DNA of 64,000 nucleotides from an uncultured Eubacteriales bacterium. Its GTDB lineage: Bacteria > Bacillota > Clostridia > Christensenellales > UMGS416. Location of the stretch: assembly GCA_900542005.1 (NCBI GenBank), contig UQLW01000006.1, forward strand, positions 41,693 to 105,692, given 5' to 3'. The translations under genes and the position numbers were made by a program. Of this stretch, positions 53,380-62,329 are shown piece by piece (the stretch's first letter is position 1; every line of letters starts with the position of its first letter). The notes beneath the pieces are model-generated. The model was given only the letters and a program-made list of their open reading frames with translations, was not told where the DNA came from and ran no database searches.

Positions 53380-53763
53380 ATGCAGCTATCCCCGTCCAGC
53401 GAAGACTATTTGGAGGCCATCCATCAGCTGCTCAAGGAAGAGCCTCACGTTCATTCCGTGCAGGTGGCCCAGCGGCTGAAGGTATCCAAGCCCTCGGTCA
53501 ATAAGGCCATGGGCGTCCTCAAGGAGGCGGGCCTGGTGGAGCAGGAGCCCTACGGCACCCTCTGGCTGACGGAAGAGGGCGAGCGCATCGCCCGCCAAGT
53601 CGCCTTTCGCCACAGCACCCTGAAGCATTTTCTCACCGATGTGCTGGGCATCGACGAAGCCACCGCCGAAACCGACGCCTGCCGTATGGAGCATGTGATC
53701 AGCAATACCACCCTGGTCAAATGGGTGGAGTATATGGCCCGGCAGGAAAACGGCGGTCTCTAA
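53380..53763 (+). CDS. DtxR/MntR-family metal-dependent regulator
   Basis: This 127-residue winged-helix repressor has AAAGGAGGTGA eight bases before the ATG at 53380. The DNA-binding part is residues 1-70 (SVQVAQRLKVSKPSVNKAM). The dimer domain carries the metal ligands: Asp9, Glu12, His78 and the ACRMEH motif (Cys101, Glu104, His105). At the position where Bacillus MntR has Glu99 it has Cys101, as in DtxR-type iron regulators. It has no C-terminal SH3-like domain. It probably senses iron or manganese; the targets are not in view. Confidence 0.87.
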   Translation: MQLSPSSEDYLEAIHQLLKEEPHVHSVQVAQRLKVSKPSVNKAMGVLKEAGLVEQEPYGTLWLTEEGERIARQVAFRHSTLKHFLTDVLGIDEATAETDACRMEHVISNTTLVKWVEYMARQENGGL

Positions 53764-53783
53764 CGGGCACCTTACCATATCCT

Positions 53784-53817
53784 GAAAGCCGCTCGCTCCA
53801 TGGAGCGAGCGGCTTTC
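53784..53817. terminator. Bidirectional terminator, convergent genes
   Basis: A perfect 34-base palindrome (17-bp arms) between the metal regulator and the convergent AlgX/DHHW-like gene. Confidence 0.8.
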
Positions 53818-53835
53818 ATCTTTGTATCGCTATAT

Positions 53836-55170
53836 TTATTGATAAAGATGAATGATCGCATCTTCTAAATTCACCGAACTTAATTGCACCGTACAGGAGA
53901 TTTTGGTTCCATCTATCATCAAATCAAATACGCCTTCCTCTGTTTCCAGATAGCCGAACTTATAGTCTTGGTCCGATTCAAAGGTGATAATCCCTAAGGC
54001 ATTATCCGCTTCCATTACAGCGCCTACTTCCTGCAACGGATAAATACAGTGTGGTTCGTCTACTACTTCACTTAGGAGTGGATTCAAATTTTTATTCGTC
54101 ATCCTAGTCAGATCGAAATATTTTCTTCCTGTCGCATACTCAGCAGTTTCCAGTACAACATAATCAGGCTGAAAGATATTAAAATAATACTCAAAGTTCA
54201 ACAGGTTCTCATAATTATGAATTGCATACGTCTCTGAGAAAGCTCCTTTGTAGAAATCACGGTTGCGATTATAGTAGGAACCGTGAAAAAACATAACGCG
54301 CGGTAGATCCAAAGCGTCTTTAAGCCGAAAACAAGCAAAGGCAGGGTATTGGGGCTCTAAGTAAATACCCTTATATAGGGCTGTCACATCTTCCACATTT
54401 TCACCATTGCGATATGTATATTGAGGGACTTGTTCATCGATAACGAATCGGGAAAGCGGCAGATAATTCTCCGTTTTCATAGAGATTTCAAAATCCGATT
54501 GTGTCCAGGGACGAACAGAAGGAAAGCTTTTACTTATTATTTCTAACATATGATTGGTCGCATAAAATTCCCCTAAATCGTTCCAATGCCCCGCATCGTA
54601 TTTCTTATTATAAACCTGTTCATTCCGGGCTTTTTCGGCCAGAAGCTCTGCATTACTTATATAATAGACGCCATTTCCCTCCAGCCCCTCATAAAGAGCC
54701 GAAAGAAAACGGTTTTCATACAAATACCCTTCCGGTAGGTACTCATCATACACCGTAATTTTGGCAGGATTAACACAATACAGAAACGGCACGCCCCTTT
54801 TTTCGCAATAATCTTGGATTTCCCGAAGATATTGGCAAAAAGCGTCAATAAACTCTGTGTCGACCCAATTAGAAGCTGGCCGAAAAAAAGTATAACCCTC
54901 CTTGCCATAGGTATAGGTAGGATGTTCCAGTACACCGAAAAGCCGGTCATATAAAGTGAGATACGTCGTGATTGCCTCGTCATGAAAGCCAATCCGCTCC
55001 GTAATATACTTGTCAACAGCTTCTCTGCTAAAATCGTTTTTTAAATCAATTTCCGGCAGCATCGCATTTGTTATCTCTGAGGCATAGCCACTTTGAATGT
55101 TCATCATCATTACCGGCGCAAGCAAAAGTACGATAAGTATACTTAAAAAAACAACTTTTATGATTTTCAT
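53836..55170 (-). CDS. AlgX/AlgJ/DHHW-like exported protein, partner of MBOAT acyltransferase
   Basis: This protein of about 444 residues starts at the ATG at 55170 (MKIIKVVFLSILIVLL), eight bases after GAGG. It has a signal anchor at about 5-24 and an extracytoplasmic SGNH-like domain. Family-type features are visible: YGKEGYTFFRPASNW, YCVNPAKITVYDEYLP, YDAGHWNDLGEFYATN (the DxxHW motif), and HGSYYNRN. Such proteins transfer acyl groups delivered by the membrane acyltransferase to a polysaccharide or wall polymer. It lies ten bases after the MBOAT gene. The pair is AT-rich relative to the window, suggesting acquisition. Confidence 0.8.
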   Translation of the reverse strand: MKIIKVVFLSILIVLLLAPVMMMNIQSGYASEITNAMLPEIDLKNDFSREAVDKYITERIGFHDEAITTYLTLYDRLFGVLEHPTYTYGKEGYTFFRPASNWVDTEFIDAFCQYLREIQDYCEKRGVPFLYCVNPAKITVYDEYLPEGYLYENRFLSALYEGLEGNGVYYISNAELLAEKARNEQVYNKKYDAGHWNDLGEFYATNHMLEIISKSFPSVRPWTQSDFEISMKTENYLPLSRFVIDEQVPQYTYRNGENVEDVTALYKGIYLEPQYPAFACFRLKDALDLPRVMFFHGSYYNRNRDFYKGAFSETYAIHNYENLLNFEYYFNIFQPDYVVLETAEYATGRKYFDLTRMTNKNLNPLLSEVVDEPHCIYPLQEVGAVMEADNALGIITFESDQDYKFGYLETEEGVFDLMIDGTKISCTVQLSSVNLEDAIIHLYQ

Positions 55171-55180
55171 GATCATATCC

Positions 55181-56617
55181 TCAATAGTTGAAATACAAAA
55201 AAGGCGAATATCCATTATTGACTATGTGTAAAAAACACAAAATAGCCAATCCGGCTAGCGCAACATATTTCAAAGCAGCCGCCCAACATCTCTTTTGCGT
55301 AGTATCCAGAATGATTTCCCGTATGGAGGGGCGACTAAGGACAGCCATACCAACACAGGTAATTGCAATAAAAGAAAGCAGCTTTGGTGTTATATAATAG
55401 CGCCAAGTGAAAACCAATTCGCCAGTTTCCACACCGAACAACCTTTTTATATATAACCACAATTCTCCGAGTGAGGCCATACGGAAGCACAGCCACCCGA
55501 TACCTACCGTTAGCGTTGTATAAATCCATCCGATGGCAGAAAAACCAGGTATTTTATTCTTTAGTGTTTGATAAGCGCTCGTTCGTTCAAATAGCACAAG
55601 CATTCCATGAAACAGCCCCCAAAGGATATATACTCCCGTATTACCGTGCCACATTTCTGTTAAAAGGAACACCATGAGCAAATTAAAATATACGCTACCC
55701 TCCCGGCTCCCTCCTAAGGGGATATATATATAAGTTCGGAACCATGCGCCCAGGGAAATATGCCACCGCCTCCAAAATTCAGAGATGGATTGGCTAAAAT
55801 ATGGGAATTTGAAGTTTTCCTGGAAATGAAACCCAAAAATCCGAGCTAAACCAATCGCCATATCGGAATAACCGGAAAAATCTAAATAGAGCTGCAAAGC
55901 AAACAGTAAAACGCCGAGCCATGCAGTAGGCGCGTCAATGGCAGATGCTGAAAAAATTTGCGATACGGTCGTACCAAAAGTATCCGCTAAAATTGCTTTT
56001 TTACCTAAACCCAGTATAAACCGTTCCGTACCTGCTATAAGCCCGTCGAAACCAAAGGTTCTCTTTTCCAACTCGGGTTCCATATCACAATATCGGATAA
56101 TTGGGCCCTGAGTAATTTTCGGAAAAAACATCAAATATAAGGCAGTTTTGATAAAATAAGATCCTTCGTTTTCCCTCTTTGATGGTTGTCGGTACACATC
56201 AACTAGATACGAAATCCCATGAAAAATAATAAAGGATAATCCCAAAGGAAAAACGATATCCATGAGCGTCGCGCTATTAGTCAAACAACCGCTCAACGCC
56301 TGAAGCATAAGTTCAGGATATTTATACTTGACTAATACAAAGCAATCAATTCCAATACCTAAAGCTACTGCAAGTTTACTTTTTCTTAGTCGAAGGATGT
56401 AGGAGAATCCATAATGACCAACCACTAAAAAAAGAATCACCCCTACGCTCTCAATTCCCGCACCCCACCAATAGAATACCAGTGATACCATGCACAAATA
56501 TATATTGGGTAACAGGGTATTGTTATACTTCTTTTTCCCTAGTCTCCATATTAAAGCATATCCTATAACAACCGGTAAGATGAAAAAAAAGAGCATAGTT
56601 AACGAGCAGAAACCCAT
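55181..56617 (-). CDS. MBOAT family membrane O-acyltransferase
   Basis: This 478-residue polytopic membrane protein of the AlgI/DltB type moves acetyl or other acyl groups across the membrane. The two conserved histidines are in RRWHISLGAWFRTYIYIPLGG and TEMWHGNTGVYILWGLFHG. About eleven hydrophobic segments are present. AGGGGGG lies before the ATG. It forms a two-gene operon with the DHHW-like gene. The sequence is clearly AT-richer than flanking genes. The target polymer is unknown. Confidence 0.92.
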   Translation of the reverse strand: MGFCSLTMLFFFILPVVIGYALIWRLGKKKYNNTLLPNIYLCMVSLVFYWWGAGIESVGVILFLVVGHYGFSYILRLRKSKLAVALGIGIDCFVLVKYKYPELMLQALSGCLTNSATLMDIVFPLGLSFIIFHGISYLVDVYRQPSKRENEGSYFIKTALYLMFFPKITQGPIIRYCDMEPELEKRTFGFDGLIAGTERFILGLGKKAILADTFGTTVSQIFSASAIDAPTAWLGVLLFALQLYLDFSGYSDMAIGLARIFGFHFQENFKFPYFSQSISEFWRRWHISLGAWFRTYIYIPLGGSREGSVYFNLLMVFLLTEMWHGNTGVYILWGLFHGMLVLFERTSAYQTLKNKIPGFSAIGWIYTTLTVGIGWLCFRMASLGELWLYIKRLFGVETGELVFTWRYYITPKLLSFIAITCVGMAVLSRPSIREIILDTTQKRCWAAALKYVALAGLAILCFLHIVNNGYSPFLYFNY

Positions 56618-56760
56618 ATTGCCCCCCTAGATTCCATGTTGCATGGATTACAAAGCTTACTTTATGATCCACATGATATATAATAAAAAAAGCGACCAAA
56701 ACCATAGAATGAAGGTGCTATTTTTACTTATGTGGCGTGGAAAAGAAAGTAAACAAAAAT

Positions 56761-56799
56761 AACCTGGAGTATCGTATAGCAGGCAGGATACTCCAGGTT
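56761..56799 (-). terminator. Terminator after the 56881 gene
   Basis: A 13-bp perfect stem (AACCTGGAGTATC and complement) is followed on the minus strand by ATTTTTGTTT. It ends the transcript from 57422/56881. The rest of 56618-56880 is AT-rich with no gene seen; the MBOAT promoter must lie here. Confidence 0.78.
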
Positions 56800-56880
56800 T
56801 CCACAATCACCCCATAGTTATTAAGCTATCTCATTCACCTCCATTTTGTTTATAGATTCTGCCTTAACTCTATTCATCGC

Positions 56881-57399
56881 CTAGCGTCTCTGCTCTCCCC
56901 CGGCTAATTCAATCTCCACATATACATAGTCGCGGTAGCTGAAGCTGATCCTCAGCGGATTGCATTCCCTGTCAAAGGAGACCCGGATCCTGTCGTCCTC
57001 CCCGCCATAGAGCATACAGGCCTGCTCCCGGATATCCAGCGGGGCCATGATCTGCCTGCTTTGGTAGCCCTCCCCACGGCCCCGGTAAGCCCGATAGCGG
57101 TCCACCGCCAGCTGCAGCCCCTGATAGGGGGTGCACAGCCGGGCCTTGCTATACGCCTTATGCACCTGTATATCCATACCCCATAGGCGCCGAAGCTCCC
57201 GGGCAAAATCCGGGCTGTCCGGCAGCAGGGCCAGCGCCTGCGCCGCGCGGTCCATGGGCTCCTGCAGCGCTGCCTCCAGGGCCGGTTCCAATACCGGGGG
57301 CAGGCGATACCTGCGGCCCTGAACGGAGCATCGCAACAAAAGGCCGGCCAGAAGCGCCAGGGCCGCCGCGGCTTTCCATCCCTTTCCTCCCATGCCCAT
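56881..57399 (-). CDS. Small exported protein of unknown function
   Basis: This 172-residue protein has an N-terminal hydrophobic segment (about 8-23) suggesting export or a membrane anchor, then a helical region and a beta-rich end (RIRVSFDRECNPLRISFSYRDYVYVEIEL). I recognise no family. It follows the DUF4886-like gene by 22 bases and shares its terminator. Confidence 0.65.
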   Translation of the reverse strand: MGMGGKGWKAAAALALLAGLLLRCSVQGRRYRLPPVLEPALEAALQEPMDRAAQALALLPDSPDFARELRRLWGMDIQVHKAYSKARLCTPYQGLQLAVDRYRAYRGRGEGYQSRQIMAPLDIREQACMLYGGEDDRIRVSFDRECNPLRISFSYRDYVYVEIELAGGEQRR

Positions 57400-57421
57400 G
57401 TCCTCTATGTCCCAGGGCCCG

Positions 57422-58174
57422 CTAGGCCCGCTGCTCCGCGCATACCCCGTGCACCGTCTCCCGGATCAGCGCCAGCAGGCCTGCATCGGCCTCCGGAGAA
57501 GGGGTATAGGGGTTATCCCGAACATCCTGGCCCATCAGGCATTCATACCATGCGGCCGCCAACGCGTACCGTCCGTATAGCCAATCCATATGGAAACCGT
57601 CGCGGCACAGGCTGCGGCCCCCATGGGCATAATCGAAGGGGGGCAGGCTCCGCAGGCGCTGGATGACTGCACCCGAGGGGATAAGCGGGGCGCCAATGGA
57701 ATCAGCCGCCTGATGGTATGCAGCCTCCAGCGCCTGAAACATGGCGGATTGGTTGTGCCCATACTGCGCGAAGGCCGGATGATCGCTGTCCAGCTCATAG
57801 GCCCAGGTCTGATGCACCCACACCCGCGCGCCCGGCACGCGGGCGCGCACCTCGCCGGCCAGCAGGCGGATATAGGGGAAATAGCGCTCAGGCCGGCCGC
57901 TGTCGTGGCTGGCCTGCTGCAGCGTCACCGCATCCCAGCCGCCTTCCTCCAGCGCCTGGGCCAGGGAGACGGTCCTTCCTTCGCTCGCCCCGTTTCGTTC
58001 CCGCTCATAGGCGGCCGCGCCGGTTTGCATATTCTCCCAGTGGGTTGCCAGCGAACAGCCGCCAATATACAGGTTCACCGCTTCCATTTCAACGCCCCCG
58101 CCTGCGGCCAGCTGCGCCAGATACGCCGTCGCATCCTGGGAAAAGCTGTTGCCGATTGCCAATACCCTGAACAT
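57422..58174 (-). CDS. DUF4886/SGNH-like hydrolase
   Basis: This protein of about 250 residues has its start at the ATG at 58174 (MFRVLAIGNSFSQDA) with AAGGAGGACG before it. The GNSFS motif near residue 10 and a late GFHMDW motif give the Ser-His layout of SGNH hydrolases. DAVTLQQASHDSG is the block typical of DUF4886. No signal peptide is present, so it is cytoplasmic. It could be an esterase or carbohydrate acetyl-esterase; the substrate is unknown. Confidence 0.8.
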   Translation of the reverse strand: MFRVLAIGNSFSQDATAYLAQLAAGGGVEMEAVNLYIGGCSLATHWENMQTGAAAYERERNGASEGRTVSLAQALEEGGWDAVTLQQASHDSGRPERYFPYIRLLAGEVRARVPGARVWVHQTWAYELDSDHPAFAQYGHNQSAMFQALEAAYHQAADSIGAPLIPSGAVIQRLRSLPPFDYAHGGRSLCRDGFHMDWLYGRYALAAAWYECLMGQDVRDNPYTPSPEADAGLLALIRETVHGVCAEQRA

Positions 58175-58320
58175 GATCGTCCTCCTTTTATCCGGTGGGC
58201 ATCCCTTCTGATTATACCATAAAATCCCGTGCCGCACCCGCGAATTACTTTCCTGCCCTGGCCTGCGCTTTCGCGCCGGCTTAAGATGTGGTAAGATAGC
58301 GGTAGGAGGTAGCCGCCCGC

Positions 58321-59757
58321 ATGTTAAACATTTTTCAACCCACCTATCTGTCCACGCCGGTGGAAAACCTGTTCATTGAGGAATTCATGGTCAAAGCGCC
58401 CGGCGAGTTTGTGAAGGTCTACCTGTATGGCCTGCGCTTTGCCCTCTTCCCCATGGAGGGCAGCCAGCTGACCTGCGAGGACTTTGCCAAAGCCCTGCAT
58501 ATTGAGCGGGATGTCGTTCTTAACGCCTTCTGCTATTGGGACCGGGCCGGCGTTGTGCAGCTGGTCAGCCAGGATCCCTTAAACGTGCAATATCTCCCGG
58601 TGCAGCAGGGCTTCCAGAACCGTGTGGAGCATCGGGAGCTCTACCGGTATCAGGAGCTCAACCAAAACCTGCAGGCGGTGGTGGGCGCGCAGCGGCTTAT
58701 TACCCATGAGGATTTCCAGATGGTTTACGAGTGGGTGGAGCAGCTGGGGCTGGAGCCCGACGCGATTCCGCTCCTGGTGGAGTTCTTCATGGATTCCAAG
58801 CATAACCGCAAGCTTTCCTTTGCCTATATGGATAAAGCCATCCGCGGCCTGGTAGAGGAAAAGAAGATTTCGACCCTGCAGCAGGCAGAGCAATATATCC
58901 ATGGGGAAACGCTCTGCCGCCCCGCCAGGGACGTGCTGGCCCAGTGGAATATCCACCGCAACGCCACATTGGAGGAGGGCTCCCTTTGGGCCAAATGGAC
59001 CCGGGAAATGAAGTTTGACCGCCAGGGGATCCTGCTGGCGGCTAAGCATATGTCCCATGTGGCCAATCCTAACTTCCGCTATCTGGACCGGATGCTGGAA
59101 ACCCTGCATCAGCAGGGGATCACCCGCGCGGCCGATATCCGGCAATATTACCTGCGGCAGGACGATGAATCCGACCGGCTCGCTCCCATCCTGCGCAGCC
59201 TGGGCTACCGCGGCGCCCATAGCCCGCAGATCCGTGAAATGGCCCGGGAATGGTTTGAAATGGGCTTCTCCCAGGGATCCCTGGAGAAGCTGGCCGCCTC
59301 CCTCTCCCGCGAGGGGCGCAGCCGGCCCGAAGATCTGGACGCCCTGGTGCGCCGTCAGGGGAAGGCCGGCGCCGTGTCCGACGAGGCGGTGGACCGGCTG
59401 CTGGCCGACGCGGCCGAATCCCGCGCGGCCTTTTCTGAGCTGCTGGCCGCCTGGGGCGAAGGGCGCGCGCCCACGGCCCGGGAGCGCCGGGCCTGGAGCC
59501 GCTGGCGGGAAGACGGCCACAGCCCGGAGCTGATCGCCCTGGCGGCTGAGTTCGCCCAGGGCGCCCAGGACCGGGTGCGGTACATGGGCGCCATCCTGGC
59601 CCGCTGGAAGGAGGAGGGAATCGCCTCCCCGGAGGCTGCCCGGGCCAGCTACAGCCCCTCCCGCTCCCCTGCCCCCGGCGCTGGAAAGTTGGATTTTGAG
59701 CGGGACGCTTCGGCCTATGACCGGTATTTTGACGACGAGGAGGACCGCATGCCATGA
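58321..59757 (+). CDS. DnaD domain replication protein
   Basis: This 478-residue protein acts in Firmicute replication initiation and restart by remodelling DNA and helping load the helicase. The N-terminal winged-helix region (about 1-110) and two DnaD C-terminal-type domains (about 130-200 and 215-300, YEWVEQLGLEPDAIPLLVEF, NPNFRYLDRMLETLHQQGI) are visible, followed by a low-complexity, charged linker. GGTAGGAGG lies upstream. Its stop overlaps the start of the helicase loader gene by four bases. Confidence 0.88.
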   Translation: MLNIFQPTYLSTPVENLFIEEFMVKAPGEFVKVYLYGLRFALFPMEGSQLTCEDFAKALHIERDVVLNAFCYWDRAGVVQLVSQDPLNVQYLPVQQGFQNRVEHRELYRYQELNQNLQAVVGAQRLITHEDFQMVYEWVEQLGLEPDAIPLLVEFFMDSKHNRKLSFAYMDKAIRGLVEEKKISTLQQAEQYIHGETLCRPARDVLAQWNIHRNATLEEGSLWAKWTREMKFDRQGILLAAKHMSHVANPNFRYLDRMLETLHQQGITRAADIRQYYLRQDDESDRLAPILRSLGYRGAHSPQIREMAREWFEMGFSQGSLEKLAASLSREGRSRPEDLDALVRRQGKAGAVSDEAVDRLLADAAESRAAFSELLAAWGEGRAPTARERRAWSRWREDGHSPELIALAAEFAQGAQDRVRYMGAILARWKEEGIASPEAARASYSPSRSPAPGAGKLDFERDASAYDRYFDDEEDRMP

Positions 59758-60714
59758 CCCGGGGACAAATTCTGCAGCAGCTTGTCGCGCAGCGGCGAAA
59801 CCGCCGGATTGCCGGCGAGGCCGAAGCCTATGAGGCCATGAAGCGGTATGTCTTTGCCCATCCCGCCCTGCGCGGCAAATGGGCCGATTGGGTATCGGAG
59901 AATATGGCGGCAGCGCGGGCCGCCGCCCAGGGCGAGGCGGCGGCAAGCCGAGGCCGGCGCCGCCTTCCACCGGGCGCTGGCCGAAACCCTGGCGCAGGAA
60001 GGGCTCGACGCCGGCGCCTTTACCTATCATCCGCTGTGCCCCCGCTGCGGCGACCTGGGCATGACCGGCGAGGGCGCCCAGCGCTATTGCAGCTGTGTGC
60101 TCAATGCCGCCGCCCTTAAGCTGAGGGAGGCCACCGGCATCCGCGAGGATTTCACCTTTGAGCGCTTTGACCTCTCCCTCTTTCCCGATACCCCCCTGCC
60201 CACCCTGCAGGGGACCCAGCGGGAGCTGATGCAGCTGCGGCGGGACCAGTGCCTGGCCTATACCCAGGACTTCCCCGGCAGCGAGGGCCGCTCCCTGCTG
60301 CTCACCGGCGGCACGGGCCTGGGCAAGACCTATCTGATGCACGCCGTGGCCAACGCCCTGGTGGACCGGGGCTTCACCGTCATGATGGTCACCGCCTACC
60401 AGCTGGTGCGCGCCAGCCTGGACCGCCAGGAGGGGCAGGATGCGCTGGCGCTTTACAGCGACGCCGACCTTCTTCTGATCGATGACCTGGGCAGCGAGCC
60501 GCTCTATCAGAAGATCACGGTGGAAACGCTCTTTGCCCTCATCAACGACCGCATGGCCCGGCTGCAGCCCCTGGCCTTTTCCACCAACCTGACGCCGGCC
60601 GAGCTCTATGACCGCTATGGCGCCCGCCTGGCCTCCCGCCTGGTGGACCGCAGCGTGGTCCGCGTATTGCGGCTGGAGGGGCAGGACGTGCGCCTTCAGC
60701 GGAAAAAAGGATAA
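59754..60714 (+). CDS. dnaI: DnaI/DnaC-like replicative helicase loader, frameshifted as read
   Basis: This is the ATPase that loads the replicative helicase. The first ~64 codons (MTRGQILQQLVAQRRNRR ... QGEAAA) are in one frame and the rest in the +1 frame, with the shift near 59944. Removing one A from GCAAGCC joins them smoothly (AAAAEAGAAFHRALAE). The second part has a zinc-binding CPRCGDLG ... YCSC, Walker A GGTGLGKTYL, Walker B LLLIDDLG, sensor STNLTPAELYDRYGARLASRL. As such loaders are normally essential, a sequencing or assembly error is more likely than gene loss. The start overlaps the dnaD stop (ATGA). Confidence 0.82.
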
Positions 60715-60735
60715 GCCGTCGTCCCGATATACCGC

Positions 60736-60770
60736 AAACCGCCCTGAGGGTAAGCTTCAGCGGCGGTTTT
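60736..60770 (+). terminator. Terminator after the helicase loader gene
   Basis: AAACCGCCCTGA pairs with TCAGCGGCGGTTT across a nine-base loop (one bulge), followed by T-rich sequence, 22 bases past the stop. Confidence 0.8.
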
Positions 60771-60849
60771 ATTCTTTCATCCTCCATCGGAAGAACGGCA
60801 AACTTTTCTGCCTTTCCAATCGTGTTATGGGTAAAGGAGGTGAATGAAG

Positions 60850-61398
60850 ATGGAAAACCTACCGGCCCTACGCGCCGGGCCTGCCGAGAGGACGCGTCTC
60901 CAGGCCCGAACCATGGAGGAGGTCGAAGCGCTTTATCATCGCCATGTTGCAACGGTCTACGGGGTCTGCTTCGCGCTGCTGGGAAACCGGCCCGACGCCG
61001 AGGACGCCGTGCAGGCCGTATTCCTCAAGCTAATGAAGGATCAGACCGATTTCTCCAGCGCCGAGCACGAGAAAGCGTGGCTGATTACAACCGCCCGGAA
61101 CCACTGCAGGGATGTGCACCGGCAATGGTGGCGCCGGAAAACGTCGGGCCTGTCCGAGCAACCCGGCGCGGCTCCTGACGGCGCCTATGAGCCCGGCATA
61201 TTGGCCGCCGCACTCATGACTCTCCCGCCGAACCAGCGCGTGCTTCTGTATCTGCATTACTACGAGGGCTATAAGCTCAGCGAAATCGCAGCCATGCTTT
61301 GCCTGAACCTTAACACGGTCAAAACCCGTATTCGCTGCGCCCGCCAGCGCCTCAGACTTGAACTGGAGGAGGATTCCGATGACGAAGAACACACTTAA
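60850..61398 (+). CDS. ECF-type RNA polymerase sigma factor
   Basis: This sigma-70 family factor has about 182 residues. AAAGGAGGTGA precedes two close ATGs; the second (60850, MENLPALRAG) has the better nine-base spacing, the first is 60844. Region 2 is at about 25-95 (LYHRHVATVYGVCFALLGN ... AEDAVQAVFLKL ... KAWLITTARNHCRD) and region 4 at about 120-175 (LPPNQRVLLYLHYYEGYKLSEIAAML, TVKTRIRCARQRL). The next gene overlaps it by 20 bases and probably encodes its membrane-bound partner. Confidence 0.92.
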   Translation: MENLPALRAGPAERTRLQARTMEEVEALYHRHVATVYGVCFALLGNRPDAEDAVQAVFLKLMKDQTDFSSAEHEKAWLITTARNHCRDVHRQWWRRKTSGLSEQPGAAPDGAYEPGILAAALMTLPPNQRVLLYLHYYEGYKLSEIAAMLCLNLNTVKTRIRCARQRLRLELEEDSDDEEHT

Positions 61399-62260
61399 CG
61401 CAGCCTTTCATCCCATGAAGCCCGACGCCCAGCAAAAGCAGCGGATGCTGGCGGCCATCCGCAGCGCTGCCCAGCCTCAGCCCCTTCGGGGACGCCGCTG
61501 CCTGGTGCGAACGGCCGGCCTGCGGCTGGCGGCTGCCTGCTTGCTTCTGGCCGCCGCCCTGATCGTGGGGTCAGTCCTCACAGAGCCTCCCGCCGCCTTT
61601 GCCCTCTCCGTGGGCGTTCCCGACGGCAGCTCCGTGGACCTGGTGGATCCGAATCACGCCAGCCGCCACAGCTCCATCAGCTATGTGGATAATGGTCCGG
61701 AGCTTCGCTTTTCCATCACCGGCAAGGATATCGCAAAGATCGAGATCGCCTGCCAGCAGGAGTCCGTCCGCGCCCTTGATTGGACAGAAACGCTGGAGGA
61801 ACAGTATTGGAACCCCGAGCTCTATTATGAGCAGACGGTGATCGATGGCGTCGCCTATTCATATGTCCCGGCCCGAAGCGGCTTCTCGCCGCGCCTAGAG
61901 ATCACCTTCCCGGAGGGCTTCACCCAATATGACCAGGTATGGTATACCTGGTATGGCTGGAACCTGCGCAGCTGGGCCTCTCAGCAGAATTACGCCCATA
62001 TCCAGGGATACGATCCCGAGGCGGAAAAGCGGCTGGAAAACGCCACGGAGGAAGAAAAGCTGGCGATTGCCAGCGGCGGCGGCAGCACCTCAGTTGCCGG
62101 TCATATCCTGCTGGAGGGCTATCCCGAGGATAAGCTGACGGATCATCTCACCATTACCATCACGGACCGCCAGGGCCGCACGGTCACCCAGCTCATGACA
62201 ATTAAGATCAGCAACAACACGCTGGGGCAGACGGTCGTAACGGCTAACGTGGAAGGCTAG
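61379..62260 (+). CDS. Membrane protein, putative anti-sigma factor
   Basis: This protein of about 293 residues has its start at the ATG at 61379 (MTKNTLNAAFHPMKPD), with GGAGGAGG upstream and a 20-base overlap with the sigma factor gene. It has a cytoplasmic N-terminus of ~45 residues (HPMKPDAQQKQRMLAAI), one transmembrane helix at about 46-66 and a large extracytoplasmic beta-rich domain. That layout and position fit a cognate anti-sigma factor or sensor of the ECF system, although no classic zinc anti-sigma motif is present. Confidence 0.75.
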   Translation: MTKNTLNAAFHPMKPDAQQKQRMLAAIRSAAQPQPLRGRRCLVRTAGLRLAAACLLLAAALIVGSVLTEPPAAFALSVGVPDGSSVDLVDPNHASRHSSISYVDNGPELRFSITGKDIAKIEIACQQESVRALDWTETLEEQYWNPELYYEQTVIDGVAYSYVPARSGFSPRLEITFPEGFTQYDQVWYTWYGWNLRSWASQQNYAHIQGYDPEAEKRLENATEEEKLAIASGGGSTSVAGHILLEGYPEDKLTDHLTITITDRQGRTVTQLMTIKISNNTLGQTVVTANVEG

Positions 62261-62295
62261 CGTCACAGCCCCCCTCGGAAAAAGGGCGGTAAAAA

Positions 62296-62323
62296 AAAGA
62301 GCCAAGATATAACTTGGCTCTTT
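62296..62323. terminator. Bidirectional terminator between convergent genes
   Basis: An 11-bp stem (AAAGAGCCAAG/CTTGGCTCTTT) with an A run upstream, so that a U run follows in the minus direction. It serves the sigma/anti-sigma operon and the MATE gene. Confidence 0.85.
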
Positions 62324-62329
62324 GTCCTG

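Noticed and set aside
60771..60843. A possible ECF-type autoregulated promoter upstream of the sigma factor (GGAA-like motif near 60789)
   Set aside because: The spacing and -10 element are not convincing, so it is not listed as a feature.
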